A stretch of DNA of 64,000 nucleotides, from assembly GCA_025642075.2 (NCBI GenBank), contig JAODUO010000071.1, positions 498,501-562,500 on the forward strand. The letters are read 5' to 3'. The DNA comes from Ridgeia piscesae (Eukaryota > Annelida > Polychaeta > Sabellida > Siboglinidae). Position 1 is the stretch's first letter. Each line of letters opens with the position of its first letter. The notes beneath the pieces are model-generated. The model did not search any database, was not told where the DNA came from, and saw only the letters and a list, made by a program, of their open reading frames with translations. Shown in pieces: positions 21,246 to 34,300 of the stretch. A program made the translations under genes and the position numbers.

Positions 21246-21699
21246 ATCATCGAGTAGATGACTTTTCTAGAGGTAGGAACACGACCGTGACGTCCTAAAC
21301 CTTTATTAATGCCAAAATCAAAATTATTATTCCTACTTCCTCGCGTTCTCAATAATAAACCGAATTAACCTACTATAATACAAGTTCAAACACTTAATTG
21401 TCTTAGCTCAATAATAATATCTGTCGGCCGTTGCGACATTGAGATCAGTTGGAGAATGTACATGCCAAGGCAGCTTTCTATAATATGAACAATATTTTAA
21501 CAAATAAAAATCATTATCGTTTAAACTGAAAAAAGCAAATATTACAATGTTACATCGAGCCCATATTACTATATAGTTGTAAATTCTGAACATCAAATAA
21601 ACACACACAACTTACTATCGGGGCAACTGAATGTGTTTTTTATATAGAATTATTAGAGCTTCGTGGACAGAAAAGTTAAACAACGAAGAAAATGTTAAT
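21246..21699. promoter_or_regulatory. 5' flank of the peptidase gene
   Basis: Sequence upstream of the peptidase ATG. It should hold the 5' UTR and promoter by position; no TATA box or initiator could be assigned. Confidence 0.35.
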
Positions 21700-21759
21700 T
21701 TATATCTTAAGGACGGCCAACTGCAAAATAAATATCATTATAAAAATTAGGGGCACGCC

Positions 21760-21985
21760 ATGATAAAAGTGGGAACATCTAGTAACAGCTGGATAGAGTG
21801 AAGGGAAGATATCAAGGGGACACCAGCGAATAAAATAATTGATAGTATGTTGAGATGGGGAATGGAATGAGCACGGCAGAACTACGGGGAACAACGAACG
21901 ACCGTGCAATTTGGAGGGCCATGATCGCCGACACCTGGAACAGACACGGCAACTAGAAGAAGAAGAACAAGAAGAAGAAGAAGAT
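21760..21985 (+). pseudogene. LINE ORF2 C-terminal remnant with GAA-repeat tail
   Basis: Plus frame ends GMSTAELRGTTNDRAIWRAM, IADTWNRHGN, stop, then an AAG/AAC tail. 'DRAIWRAMIADTWNRHGT' followed by a stop is a recurrent C-terminus of non-LTR retrotransposons. Upstream codons are broken by stops. Confidence 0.7.
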
Positions 21986-22648
21986 GAAGAATAAGAAGAA
22001 TGCCACGTATTTCCGTCATACACAGATATTTAACCATGTTAAAAACAAAACAACCAAACAAAAAGAAAACACAAACAATTTATTATAATTTTTTTTTTAA
22101 ATATAGACTTACCTTACTTTTATTACGGCCTTTCGTGTAAGTTTTGTCTTTTCGTTCCGCAAACTGTTTTAGGAATGTGGCAATTGTTTATCCAGTTACC
22201 TCTATAGGGCGGAGGTTTTAATTATATTTATAAACCATCATAAATAAAAACACCTACACAACAATTTCACGCAAATTAAGCAGGTTTTTCATTTGATCTG
22301 CCATTGATTGCGACATGCCATTTATTGTACGCTTATATTCAAGCTGTGTGACATATGTGCAGCTCATGTCTGATCCTTCTACGTCGGGCTTTCCTTGCTG
22401 TCGTGCCCCCTGTCGGCAGCTACTATTTATTTAATTCAGTCATCATTCCACGCCATGTTGTTTTTGTCTATTTTTATTACACTTCCGAAAGATCAAGCTC
22501 AAAATAAAACAGAACAATAATTATAATAAATATGTATGCTCCCATTTCTCTGTGGTTCAGTGACACAGTAAGAATTAGACATGGTCTACAAGAACATGTA
22601 TACTTATATGCGTCAGAGCGGGGTGATCATCCCCCAATGTTGGCCGTG

Positions 22649-23010
22649 GCTATTCGTCCGGATACGGACGAATAGCCTGGTGGACTATTCGTCCGGATAC
22701 GGACAAATAGCCCATGTTTGCATATACGCTATTCGTCCGGATACGGACAAATAGCCCATGTTTGCGTATACGCTATTCGTCCGGATACGGACAAATAGCC
22801 CATGTTTGCGTATACGCTATTCGTCCGGATACGGACAAATAGCCCATGTTTGCGTATACGCTATTCGTCCGGATACGGACAAATAGCCCATGTTTGCGTA
22901 TACGCTATTTGTCCGGATACAGACAAATAGCCCATGTTTGCGTATACGCTATTCGTCCGGATACGGACAAATAGCCCATGACATGTTTGCGTATGCGCTA
23001 TTTGACCGGA
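22649..23010. repeat. 44-bp hairpin-bearing array
   Basis: Seven to eight units, each with TATTCGTCCGGATACGGACA followed by AATAGCCCATGTTTGCGTAT. Every unit can fold as a 12-bp stem with a GATA loop. Confidence 0.92.
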
Positions 23011-23584
23011 TAAATACATACAAATAGCCCGTCATCGCGCCATATGCTACGTGACCGAACGTAAGTGCTATTCTTTTGATTAAGAAGGCATGTGTGTGTT
23101 TATGTTTAAATAACTGCTTCTTCTTAAATAATCACAATACGGCAAGTTTTTATTCACATGTTCCATTATAGTATGTCACTTACACAACACGAGCGACTTA
23201 CTTGAACTTTGTTTCATTTTCGGCCTTTGTTTTAATTGTCCGTTTCCCTTTTTTAATAGAAATATGGCAAAACCCATGTAAATTTCGTTTGCTGTACGTT
23301 CCGCCAAAATCTATTTAGCTTCGCCAGATGTCGTCACTACTAGTTTTTAATCATGATTAAAATTACGAAAGCGAAAAATGAATTCAAATACCGTTTATAA
23401 ACTGTGGTCCGAAATAATATATCTATGAAATTTAAAATATAATTATTGCAGTATGTTATATCAAGAAGTAATGCAAATGATGATCATTTGTTGTATAAAC
23501 TATCTGTAGTTGTAATATTTTCGTTAGGAGGCCTATTTTATAACACCAAACACATGAGTAAACAGAGATGACTTTAATACTGAA

Positions 23585-24120
23585 CATCAAAAACAGAAAG
23601 TTCATGACACAGAAAGTTCATACACTAGCCTAATGTACATAAATCATCCAACATCTTCACTTAGAAAGGTAATAAACATACGTAAATAAATACGTAAAAT
23701 ACATAAATAAAAGACCAATCAAACACTGGTTCAAATAAATAAAACGAGATATACAATACAAGTTAATCACGTCCTCTGTATAAACTACACCTAATATGCA
23801 TAAATCCACCAACACCTTAATTTGTGTTCTTAATACTGGTTCAAATAAATAAAACAGGAGATAAAATTACACACATACATTCTCATGTATAAACTACACT
23901 AGCCTCAGTGCACAAATCCACCCACATCTTCATTTACAAAGGTAATAAACGTAAATAAATAAGTAAAATACATAAATAAAAGGCCTCTGTATAAACTACA
24001 CCTAATATGCATAAATCCACCCACATCTTAATTTTGAAAAGTAATAAACATACTGGTTCAAATTAAACACACGTTCCCATGTATAATCTACACTAGCCTC
24101 ATGTGCACACACACTATAAG
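23585..24120. repeat. Diverged ~150-bp tandem repeats
   Basis: About four imperfect copies with CCTCTGTATAAACTACACCT, ATGCATAAATCCACC and AAGTAAAATACATAAATAAA. No coding frame. Confidence 0.75.
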
Positions 24121-24539
24121 ATCTAACACATTTAGTATTGGGTTTACATATATGCAATACCATTATACAGAACGTACAACATAAAAAAATACACCATTTA
24201 GAACCAATGGCTTCAATTACCAAAGTAAACAAACCTTATAAACCATAATTACACACAAAGCATGTTAAAGATACAAATCATTTCCATTTATAAAAAAACG
24301 ATCACATAAGTCCCAAACTGATAGCTCAACCAGAGATCTTGTTAACACAGCCTTGGAATGTTTCTATATGTCCTCACAATGCCAGACCTGCCGATAAAAC
24401 AGAAACTGGGAAAATGTACGACTGATTCATCAAACTTTCACACACAGCAGGGTTAACATGAGGGGCAATGTTGTACACCATAATTCACTCAAGTTGTTTT
24501 AGTAGTGCTATAAAGGCACAGCTATCACATCCTACGTAT

Positions 24540-24830
24540 GAGCAGCTGTGTGGCAACTCCCACAAATCCACGTCCTTGTCTATGGCCGAGACTTCTTTCC
24601 TAGACATGCTAGGTGGTACCATTCTAGACACGAATCGCATGCCAGAGAGGTGTGGCCGTCATCAACCGAACCGTCACGATACACATCAATGCTTGGATCT
24701 GTTATTTTAGCTGGAAGACGCTCGGGACGGACTTCAACATCATCTCTCTCAATCAAAGTGCCAGTCAGGGCGGTGTCTTCCCTGTTCCCACCAGCCAGCT
24801 GAGGATGACTGAAACACCATGTTAACAACA
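24540..24830 (-). pseudogene. PHD-finger protein remnant with in-frame stop
   Basis: Minus frame: TALTGTLIERDDVEVRPERL, then LACDSCLEWYHLACLGKKSR P, stop (24580-24582), TRTWICGSC. This has Cys-x2-Cys-x4-His-x2-Cys ... Trp-x-Cys-x2-Cys, the second half of a PHD zinc finger; the first Cys pair is absent. The TAG sits between the third and fourth ligand pairs. PHD fingers of this pattern occur in transposon-borne genes. Confidence 0.65.
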
Positions 24831-25039
24831 TTGCATGAACATGTCTAGTAACTGTAACAGGCTGTATCTTATGAATTATATAAAATGGTGTACTATTAAA
24901 CAGGTCTACCAGTAAAGCGTAAACTGCTTTGGTTAATCTTAAAGACTGGATACTGCACTATATAAAAAATTACCTTTACTTTTACATACAATATAATCCA
25001 AATTATATACAATTCCAGGTTGACAGCAGACCAGATGTT

Positions 25040-25236
25040 TTTTCTTACTTTCGGGTTTTTTTGGAGAGGATCTTTCTTGCAGAATGCCACTGGCTTGGTG
25101 AAACATTTCCACTTGGCTAGCAGACCAATGACAGTCTGTTCAGCTCCTTTTGGTCGCCCTCTCTTGATAACTTTGTTGTCCATCTTTCGTAGCGATGACT
25201 TTGATTTGCGCAGGACATGGTTTCTTGAATGAACTG
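25040..25236 (-). pseudogene. N-terminal remnant of the same element-borne protein
   Basis: Minus frame contains KRGRPKGAEQTVIGLLAKWK and CFTKPVAFCKKDPLQK, an RGRPKG AT-hook-like start. It lies upstream of the PHD remnant in the right order for one broken gene. Confidence 0.5.
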
Positions 25237-25579
25237 AAAGTAAAAGAAAATGTTCACAAACTCCGGTGGCTGCATATACTGAAACACCCTCTAACAAAGC
25301 ATGTGAGAATTTGGGTGGCTGCAGGTGACCGTGAATATTTTGGATGATGTTCCAAGTGTGTTCAAAGTGTTCAACAGCTGCTGATAATCATTGAATGTCT
25401 GGGAATTCGCGTTCAACGTCCAGCTCATCCATCTCAGTTGTGCCGCTTGCGCAAATCTGAATTGAACTCTCGCGAGAAATATGTCCGGACAAATAGCCTA
25501 GGGGACGACATACGCTATTCATCCGTATCCGGACGTATAGTCCCCAAGGCTATTCGTCCGTATCCGGACGTATAGCCAC

Positions 25580-26938
25580 TCCGTTTGTGGAAGGGGAGTT
25601 GCATTCTAACATAATTTCCCATTTTAAACGCATTTTAGAAAAGTCAATGTACACCATGACCGATATTTGCTTATTAGTATACTTCCTACTACATGTCTCA
25701 CTTTGTGGTTTTATATGTCATTTGATCAAATATACGTTTGCAACAAACAACGACTCCGGAGTTTCCCAAAAGTTGATCTATTTTTACCATCGGAACTCTC
25801 CGGTCAACGAAAGTAAACGATGTCGCAAACAATGTCGTAAATGATACGCAGATATGTAAACAAATGAGGTATGTGGATGAAAAAGTGTGCTTTTGATTAA
25901 ATATAAACACTGACATATATCTAAATGCACAGCTTTATATACGCTGGAAATAGAGATTGAGTTGAGAAGCTGCAGTTTATAATAAAAAGCAAGACCATAA
26001 ATATGATCACTTAGAAATGGTGTAATCAGCTACGACTAAGCTTTAGACTATTTTTTTATCTGCACTACAGCATTAGTACAGTCATGATAACCATAACACC
26101 TGTAGATATAGTCATGAGTCTATCTCATTGTAGTGTAATATATTACTATTACACCTGTACTTAATTTCCTTCCTATTATTATTATTACATGCTGAAATTC
26201 CTGAATGGAACATACTAATATTCAATTAATTAGATGTCAAAAATATTAGATATGAGGAATTTGTATTAAATATCATTATCAGTAAAATGACATGACGATA
26301 TGCAATGTTTCGGTCAATAAGCCCGTGCCAGGGGTAATTTTGCATGGAGTGCAATACCTTTGGGATCGAACCAACAACTAAAACCGAGACATTAGCAGAT
26401 ACCATTGTTATAAACATACAATTTGTTTGATAAATTTATTCAATTACTCCAAAAGGCAAGCTGATTATTTTTGTAAGACTATGATAACTTCTCTTTTGAC
26501 CTACGCATTGCATGGGGTAGTGTAACAACATTATTGACTGATAACATATCGCAGCGACAATGTGGAAACAAATAATTTATTAACAAGTGTTCTGAGGACT
26601 AATTCAAACAGACAGATAAATATAAGTTAGCAAATCAAAGCAATTCACAAAATAGTACAGTGCATGCTGGATATGTCAAATTTGCAGGAACCCAATTTTT
26701 TCAGTTCAATTTGCATGAAATCTGTGCTTTCCCAATGCACACACTAAACTATCAAATACACACAAATAAGGCAATGAGAGAAATATCAAGTGAGAGTATT
26801 TAAAAATCACTTTACCAATATAGTAATATAGCCATTTTATACATACCTTAACAATGTCCATGAACGGCAGTATACTTTTTGAGGAATCCTGGCGTGGACA
26901 TAAGTGAATCAGGGTCATAGAGTTAGATGATCAGGGTC
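25580..26938. other. Intergenic, nothing recognised
   Basis: AT-rich; no repeat family or coding frame supported. Confidence 0.5.
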
Positions 26939-27712
26939 CATTACAGGGGTAGAACTACCCACTAGTCCACTAGTAAAGATAAGGGCGGACTAGTAAACTT
27001 GCCAGCCAACTAGTCCGGTGGTCTTGTAAAGGTCAGTGTGTCATCCACACCACCCTACAGTTGTCAATCAAGCTTTGGTAGTCATAGTGACCTTAACCCT
27101 ATTCCTAACCCTTGGATGCAACTTAATACCAAGCCTTTCAAATGTTGATAAATTGTTGCTCTTGAACCACTGGCTACAGCAGCTACACCATCATTTACTG
27201 ATAAATTATGATGTTTTCTTAGGCACAGCCACTGGGTATGAACTTGGTTGGGCAGTGGGCATCGTTCATAAGATCAGCATTATTTTGTTGGGTATTAATT
27301 TGCCATAATACCTCTACCAGAGCAGCTTACATAACATCATAAGCTGAAGTTATGACACCATAATATGAGGTTATAGAAGATTGTATTGGTAGGGTGCGCT
27401 GTATCTCAGAGTGGCACCGCATAATGAGCGCAATTGTTGTCCATCTTCAGCTATGCAATTTTTAAATATAGATCATATCTTCAGTTCTTCATTTATTGCT
27501 TTGTTATTTCTTTATCGTTACTTTGTTACCTTTAGGAACATTGCATTGTGATTTAAACCTTTTTCAGTCTAAAATAAAAATGTTACGTAATTGTGTATGT
27601 TTTTATATTTGCAATTGCAGGACTACAAAACGTTTTGGTGGACTAGTAAACTTTTGTCTTTACTAGTCCTGCTCTCTAGTAAAATAAATGCTGAAATTCT
27701 ACCCCTGCATTA
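26939..27712. mobile_element. hAT-like MITE (764 bp)
   Basis: Ends CAGGGGTAGAA and TTCTACCCCTG are perfect 11-bp inverted repeats, followed by shared CTAGTAAAG blocks. CATTA is directly repeated outside both ends (26939-26943, 27708-27712). The CAGGGGT end is hAT-like although hAT usually duplicates 8 bp. No transposase. Confidence 0.8.
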
Positions 27713-28086
27713 TACTTACCGGTACACCATTGTGTTGTACTCGTTTAAGTCTCATAATTCATATTAATAAGTATGTTCGTCATCTTCTTTGGGTAATCCA
27801 GTACCATCATTACATGCTGATTTTTTGAACAAGGGCTTCTACCGTTAGTTTGCTGGGAGGTTCTAATGGGGCTATAAATAAGCAGTGGTACTTGTAGGCA
27901 TGTATCCAAGAATGCCATGTCATTAGTTTTATGAGATGCCCTCTATGCCTAGCAGTTAGATATTCTTTGGCACAGTGGGTGCATGCTTGCAGGGATATAT
28001 ATGAAATCATGTTGCAGATGGCAGTCTGATGTATCGTAGAATCGGTGGTGAGAAAGATGCAGCAGTGCACCAGCAGGAGGACCTCA

Positions 28087-29105
<1,019 letters not shown>

Positions 29106-30116
29106 GTCTCTGCGTCACACTATATCTATCCTCTTCTCTACATCCCTCTTCATCCACGTTTTCACCCGCCACTCGTTTCTTCCCCATTCCTTCATTCTCA
29201 TTAAGTCGCACATGGATTCGGTCATGGCTATTTGCGCATATTCACACGAATGTCGAAGCTATTTGTGCTATACAAAGCAACTGTATAATACCTGCCATGC
29301 TTCATTGACGTTATCACAGTTTAACACAGACAATGCAATCCGTCAATTGGTGTTGCACATTCTTGGCATAGCTTGCGGCCTCATACAATTAATGGCTTTG
29401 TTGCTACGCCAGAACGCAGGGGTTGACAGCATTTAATTTAGCCACATCGGTGACTGCTTACAGTTATTTGTATTAACAAATGACCGAAGGGTGAAACGAC
29501 CAATAGCATGGAATCGTTGAGGTCAAAATGTAATTCTCCCGGTTAACAGTGCAAGGCCAACATCATCTGTTTCTTGGCTTGTTCGATTGGGGGTCGAGTG
29601 CAGCAGACGATGCACGTTTGACGCTCAATGTAGTGTGACAGTTAGTCTCAACTACGCTGCACACAAGGTGCAGTTTAGGATGTCAGCAGACACTAGGATA
29701 TCAACAGGTGCCGGAACACAACGAGGACGGGCACAGATTGTACGATGCAGTTACTCGAAGGTATGAAAGTTTGTGGAGGTATTTAGAACGGCAATTAATG
29801 GTCGTACGTTCCATTATTGTTATATTATCATATTCGTGATTCAATGCACGTTTCTGTTGTAATTCCCTCTATCATAAGTTTACCTTTAACAGCATCACAA
29901 AATTACAATGTGTTCAGAATTGCTTGGCAATGATTGTGTCTAGGTCTCCATGTTTTATTCGGTCTATGGGGCTTCTAAATCTAGTCATTGCATTGTCTTC
30001 CTGTCCGATATCGTATTATCTTTAAGATATTTTAATTCATTGCTTACTCCGATGAGAAAGGTTCTTTATGATCTAGCTTTTGTCCCTAAAGTCAATACCA
30101 TTGTTGGGAAATGTGC
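29106..30116. other. Intergenic, nothing recognised
   Basis: No conserved frame or repeat recognised. Confidence 0.45.
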
Positions 30117-30850
30117 TTTTGCCTGTTTAAGCTAACACGTATGTTGAAAACAAAATTATGATCACTATGCTGATCGGTGTTGATAATATCTTAAATTAAA
30201 TAAATTGGCTTAGTCTACATCTGTTATGTTTATTATTTTATGTTGATGTATTCTTGTTTACCAATTTGAGTTATATGGAATTATGCGAATTATGTATCAA
30301 CATTTAAAGTAATTCCTTGTTACATTTTATGAAGGACAAAATGGCGACGATGTGTGCGCCATCTTGGTTTCACGTCGCCTTTTGTAACACATTCCTATCT
30401 ATAAATCTGGATGGATGAATAATTATAGGTTCACATGTTTTAACATGTTTAATGTATCATATGATATATATATATAAACGATGTTTTTGCCTGTTTAAGC
30501 CAACATGCATGTGGAAAACAAAATTACGATCACTATGCTGATTTGTGTCGATAATATCTTTAATAAAATCACCACTAAAGTTGTCTTAGTCTACATCTGT
30601 TAATTATATGTTTATTATTTTATGTTATGTACTCTTGTTTACAAATTTGAATTATATATCAACATTTTAAAGTAATTCCTCGTTACATTTTATGAAGGAC
30701 AAAATGGCGACGATGTGTGCGCCATCTTGGTTTCACGTCGCCTGGTGTAAAACATACCTATCCATAACTGTGCATGGATGAATAATTATAGTTTCACATA
30801 TTAACATGTTTAATGTATCATATGATATAATATAACATATAAACCATGTT
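30117..30850. repeat. 365-bp direct tandem duplication
   Basis: Two copies starting GCCTGTTTAAGC at about 30121 and 30488. Both contain ACAAAATGGCGACGATGTGT followed by GCGCCATCTTGG. Confidence 0.88.
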
Positions 30851-32327
30851 TTAACGCCATTCTACAATACAAATAACTTCACTGGAAATAGTTATATCAG
30901 TTTAAGTTAAGAAAAGTTGACACCACAATCTCGCCAGTCACACACTATATGGTATATAAGGAAAGGAAATTGCTACTATAATTGTAACTGATGTGTATTC
31001 GATGCCTCGTGGCAAAGGGTGTATCACGTGATGCTCGCAATATGGAGGGTCACATCCGGCAATGGAACGCCGGGCTTAGGGGCAGATACTCCCTCCCTTT
31101 CTCGTAGCACAGTGGTCAGTTGTGAAGGTTGAAGGTCGTGACATTTCTCGCCAGGGGAACGTTGTAAGGAGCAACCAATGCGGAGTCCCGAGCCCAAGTA
31201 GATACATTAGATACTGTACTATGTACTAATGTACTATAGGCAGAATGTTCCCAGTGTCTCCCACTTCCGGATACCCTCTTTTTTCATTATCTCTTTTTAA
31301 ATTATATAAATATTATAAATTTCATGGATTTTATCTTTAAAATGTTCTGTTTTTAGCACGTTATCTCAGTTTCACGATAAACTTTAATTAATTCGTTCTA
31401 CGTTTTGTTTGTGGAAAAATATATTATTGAAAGATATAAAAATGTAATAAATACGTTGCCTTGTAGTTAACTATATCTTGGGGGACTTTCATGTAATCTA
31501 TTGTATATGTATTGATGGATTTTTATTATTTTGCTTTTGTTCATTATATTTTAATAACTATTATATTGTTCTCACGTAGCGCTTATATATCTGTTAGCAT
31601 TGCTTTGTTATAGAAACACCAGATAAGAAGTGAAGAGAAGGCCACTTTTTCAGGTAGAAACAATCGTTCAAATTGAGTGTTTTTACAGCCATGTTGATGG
31701 AGGACGTATTTCCACAAAAGAAGAGTTCAATACAATGTTAGCAGCATTTGTTACCCAGAAAAGTGAATTTGTGCATAATTGTTTAGATTGTATACTAATA
31801 ATTATGTATTCCTGTCAGATGATATCTAGTAAAATGTTCTAATAATATAAAATACAACTGTGACTGATTGCATTTAGAATACTGTGTATTCTAATGCAAA
31901 AGCAATGTCAGTTGTTTGTCTAACTATTGTGTTCACTTGGACAGTTTAGGGTAATATCGATTCATTGTTGTGTGTGGCAGGTTCACTCCCTGCTGGTGTT
32001 CCTTATGCAAACATTACACGTTGTGTGCACACACTCTATTTAATAAGTTCAACTGCTTTTGTGACATCTCTGAAATGCATCGAAAGTCAAGTTTGTGTAT
32101 GTATCAATGTATATATGCAGGAATATTAATGCTTTCTTCATAAATGGCCTGCACCTTGGTTGCCAAACAAACAGGAATTAATATGCAACCCAAACAACTA
32201 TGACATAAGATTGTAGACTGTAGATGTGGGCAGTAGAAGAACACAGATAAAATGTTTCTAGCTGGCAGCATCATATGACTAGCATCAGAGTTCTGCCAGG
32301 TCATCAAGTTAACTGTTGTAGAGATAT
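30851..32327. other. Intergenic, nothing recognised
   Basis: A GC-richer patch at 31010-31200 stands out but matches nothing I recognise; the rest is AT-rich. Confidence 0.45.
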
Positions 32328-33680
32328 TTCTGTTGTCAGTGTGGGGTGGGGTGGGAGGAGGTTCTGTTGCCAGCGTGGGGTGGGGTGGTGTAAGGGTAGG
32401 TTCTGATACAGGGGTTGTAGAGATGTTTCTGTTGTCAATGTGGGGTGGTGTGGGGGAGGTTCTGATACAGGGGTTGTAGAGATGTTTCTGTTGCCAGTGT
32501 GGGGTGGTGTGAGAGGAGGTTCTGATACAGGGGTTGTAGAGATGTTTCTGTTGTCAGTGTGGGGTGGGGTGGGAGGGGGTTCTGATACAGGGGTTGTAGA
32601 GATGTTTCTGTTGTCAGTGTGGGGTGGTGTGAGAGGAGGTTCTGATACAGGGGTTGTAGAGATGTTTCTGTTGTCAGTATGGGGTGGGGTGGGAGGGGGT
32701 TCTGATACAGGGTTGTAGAGATGTTTCTGTTGTCAGTGTGGGGTGGTGTGAGGGGAGGTTCTGATACAGGGGTTGTAGAGATGTTTCTGTTGTCAGTGTG
32801 GGGTGGTGTGAGAGGAGGTTCTGATACAGGGTTGTAGAGATGTTTCTGTTGTCAGTGTGGGGTGGGGTGGGAGGTTCTGATACAGGGGTTGTAGAGATGT
32901 TTCTGTTGTCAGTGTGGGGTGGTGGGAGGAGGTTCTGATACAGGGGTTGTAGAGATGTTTCTGTTGTCAGTGTGGGGTGGTGTGAGAGGAGGTTCTGATA
33001 CAGGGGTTGTAGAGATGTTTCTGTTGTCAGTGTGGGGTGGGGTGGGAGGAGGTTCTGATACAGGGGTTGTAGAGATGTTTCTGTTGTCAGTGTGGGGTGG
33101 TGTGGGAGGAGGTTCTGATACAGGGGTTGTAGAGATGTTTCTGTTGTCAGTGTGGGGTGGTGTGAGAGGAGGTTCTGATACAGGGGTTGTAGAGATGTTT
33201 CTGTTGTCAGTGTGGGGTGGTGTGAGAGGAGGTTCTGATACAGGGGTTGTAGAGATGTTTCTGTTGTCAGTGTGGGGTGGTGTGAGAGGAGGTTCTGATA
33301 CAGGGGTTGTAGAGATGTTTCTGTTGTCAGTGTGGGGTGGTGTGAGAGGAGGTTCTGATACAGGGGTTGTAGAGATGTTTCTGTTGTCAGTGTGGGGTGG
33401 TGTGAGAGGAGGTTCTGATACAGGGGTTGTAGAGATGTTTCTGTTGTCAGTGTGGGGTGGTGTGAGAGGAGGTTCTGATACAGGGGTTGTAGAGATGTTT
33501 CTGTTGTCAGTGTGGGGTGGGGTGAGAGGGGGTTCTGATACAGGGGTTGTAGAGATATTTCTGTTGTCAGTGTGGCGTGGTGTGGGAAGAGGTTCTGATA
33601 CAGGGATTGCAGAGATGTTTTTGTTGCCAGTGTGGGGTGGTGTGAGGGGAGGTTCTGATACAGGGGTTGTAGAGATGTTA
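32328..33680. repeat. 60-bp G-rich minisatellite
   Basis: About 22 units: TTCTGATACAGGGGTTGTAG, AGATGTTTCTGTTGTCAGTG, TGGGGTGGTGTGAGAGGAGG with minor variants. Units at the centre are nearly identical. The 60-bp length keeps frames open on both strands. Confidence 0.96.
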
Positions 33681-33754
33681 TAACAATAATAACTCTTCTT
33701 GAGGTCAGCGTAGAATATGCAGAGGACTGCAGTGGCGATACCAAGGCATCCCAG

Positions 33755-34300
33755 CTAGCAAATCTACGTGGTTTACACATGGCAGCCACGTGGCGTTATC
33801 GTGGCTACCACATCGACAAAGTTATGTCGAAACGACGGTGATTTTGTCGTGTCGCGGCAACGTCGTCGCCACGTTTTCCACCACGTTTATACCACGTTAT
33901 AGGTGGCATGTTTTACGTGGGTACGACGTGATTTTGTAGGGTCGCAGTTACGTGGCCACCACGTGAAATTTTCACATATATATCACATTATTATCACGTT
34001 TCCACCACATTTACAACACGTTGATGATGTCACAACGACGCATTTTCTACGTAGAAATGACGTGATTTTGTGTAGTCGCAGTTACGTGGTCACCACGTGA
34101 AAAATTCACATATATATCACGTTAGTATCACGTTTCCACCACATTTATAACACGTTGATGGTGTCGTAACGACGCCTTTATTTTACGTAGAAATGACGTA
34201 ATTTGTTATGGTCGCAGTTACGTGGTCCACACGTACGTGGACATATCACAGATATATCACGTTGATGTCACGTTTACTACACGTTACAATCTTACAAAAC
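33755..34300. repeat. ACGT-rich ~165-bp tandem repeat block
   Basis: Three to four diverged copies packed with ACGT cores: ATGACGTGATTTTG, GTTACGTGG, CACGTGA, CACGTTTCCACCAC. Copies begin near 33760, 33910, 34035 and 34190. Confidence 0.8.

Larger units (their letters stand above)
22646..25579. mobile_element. 2.9-kb inverted-repeat element with hairpin subterminal repeats
   Basis: The left end (GTGGCTATTCGTCCGGATAC) and reverse complement of the right end (GTGGCTATACGTCCGGATAC) are 19/20 identical, and the similarity continues through a second GGACTAT-CGTCCGGATAC unit. Each unit is a hairpin: arms GCTATTCGTCCG and CGGACGAATAGC around GATA. Inside, on the minus strand, lie remnants of a PHD-finger protein. 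The target duplication is unclear, and so is the superfamily. Confidence 0.7.

Noticed and set aside
32674..33789. 371-codon minus frame and 254-codon plus frame of 20-residue repeats
   Set aside because: The 60-bp unit keeps both strands open; no non-repeat domain or splice context.
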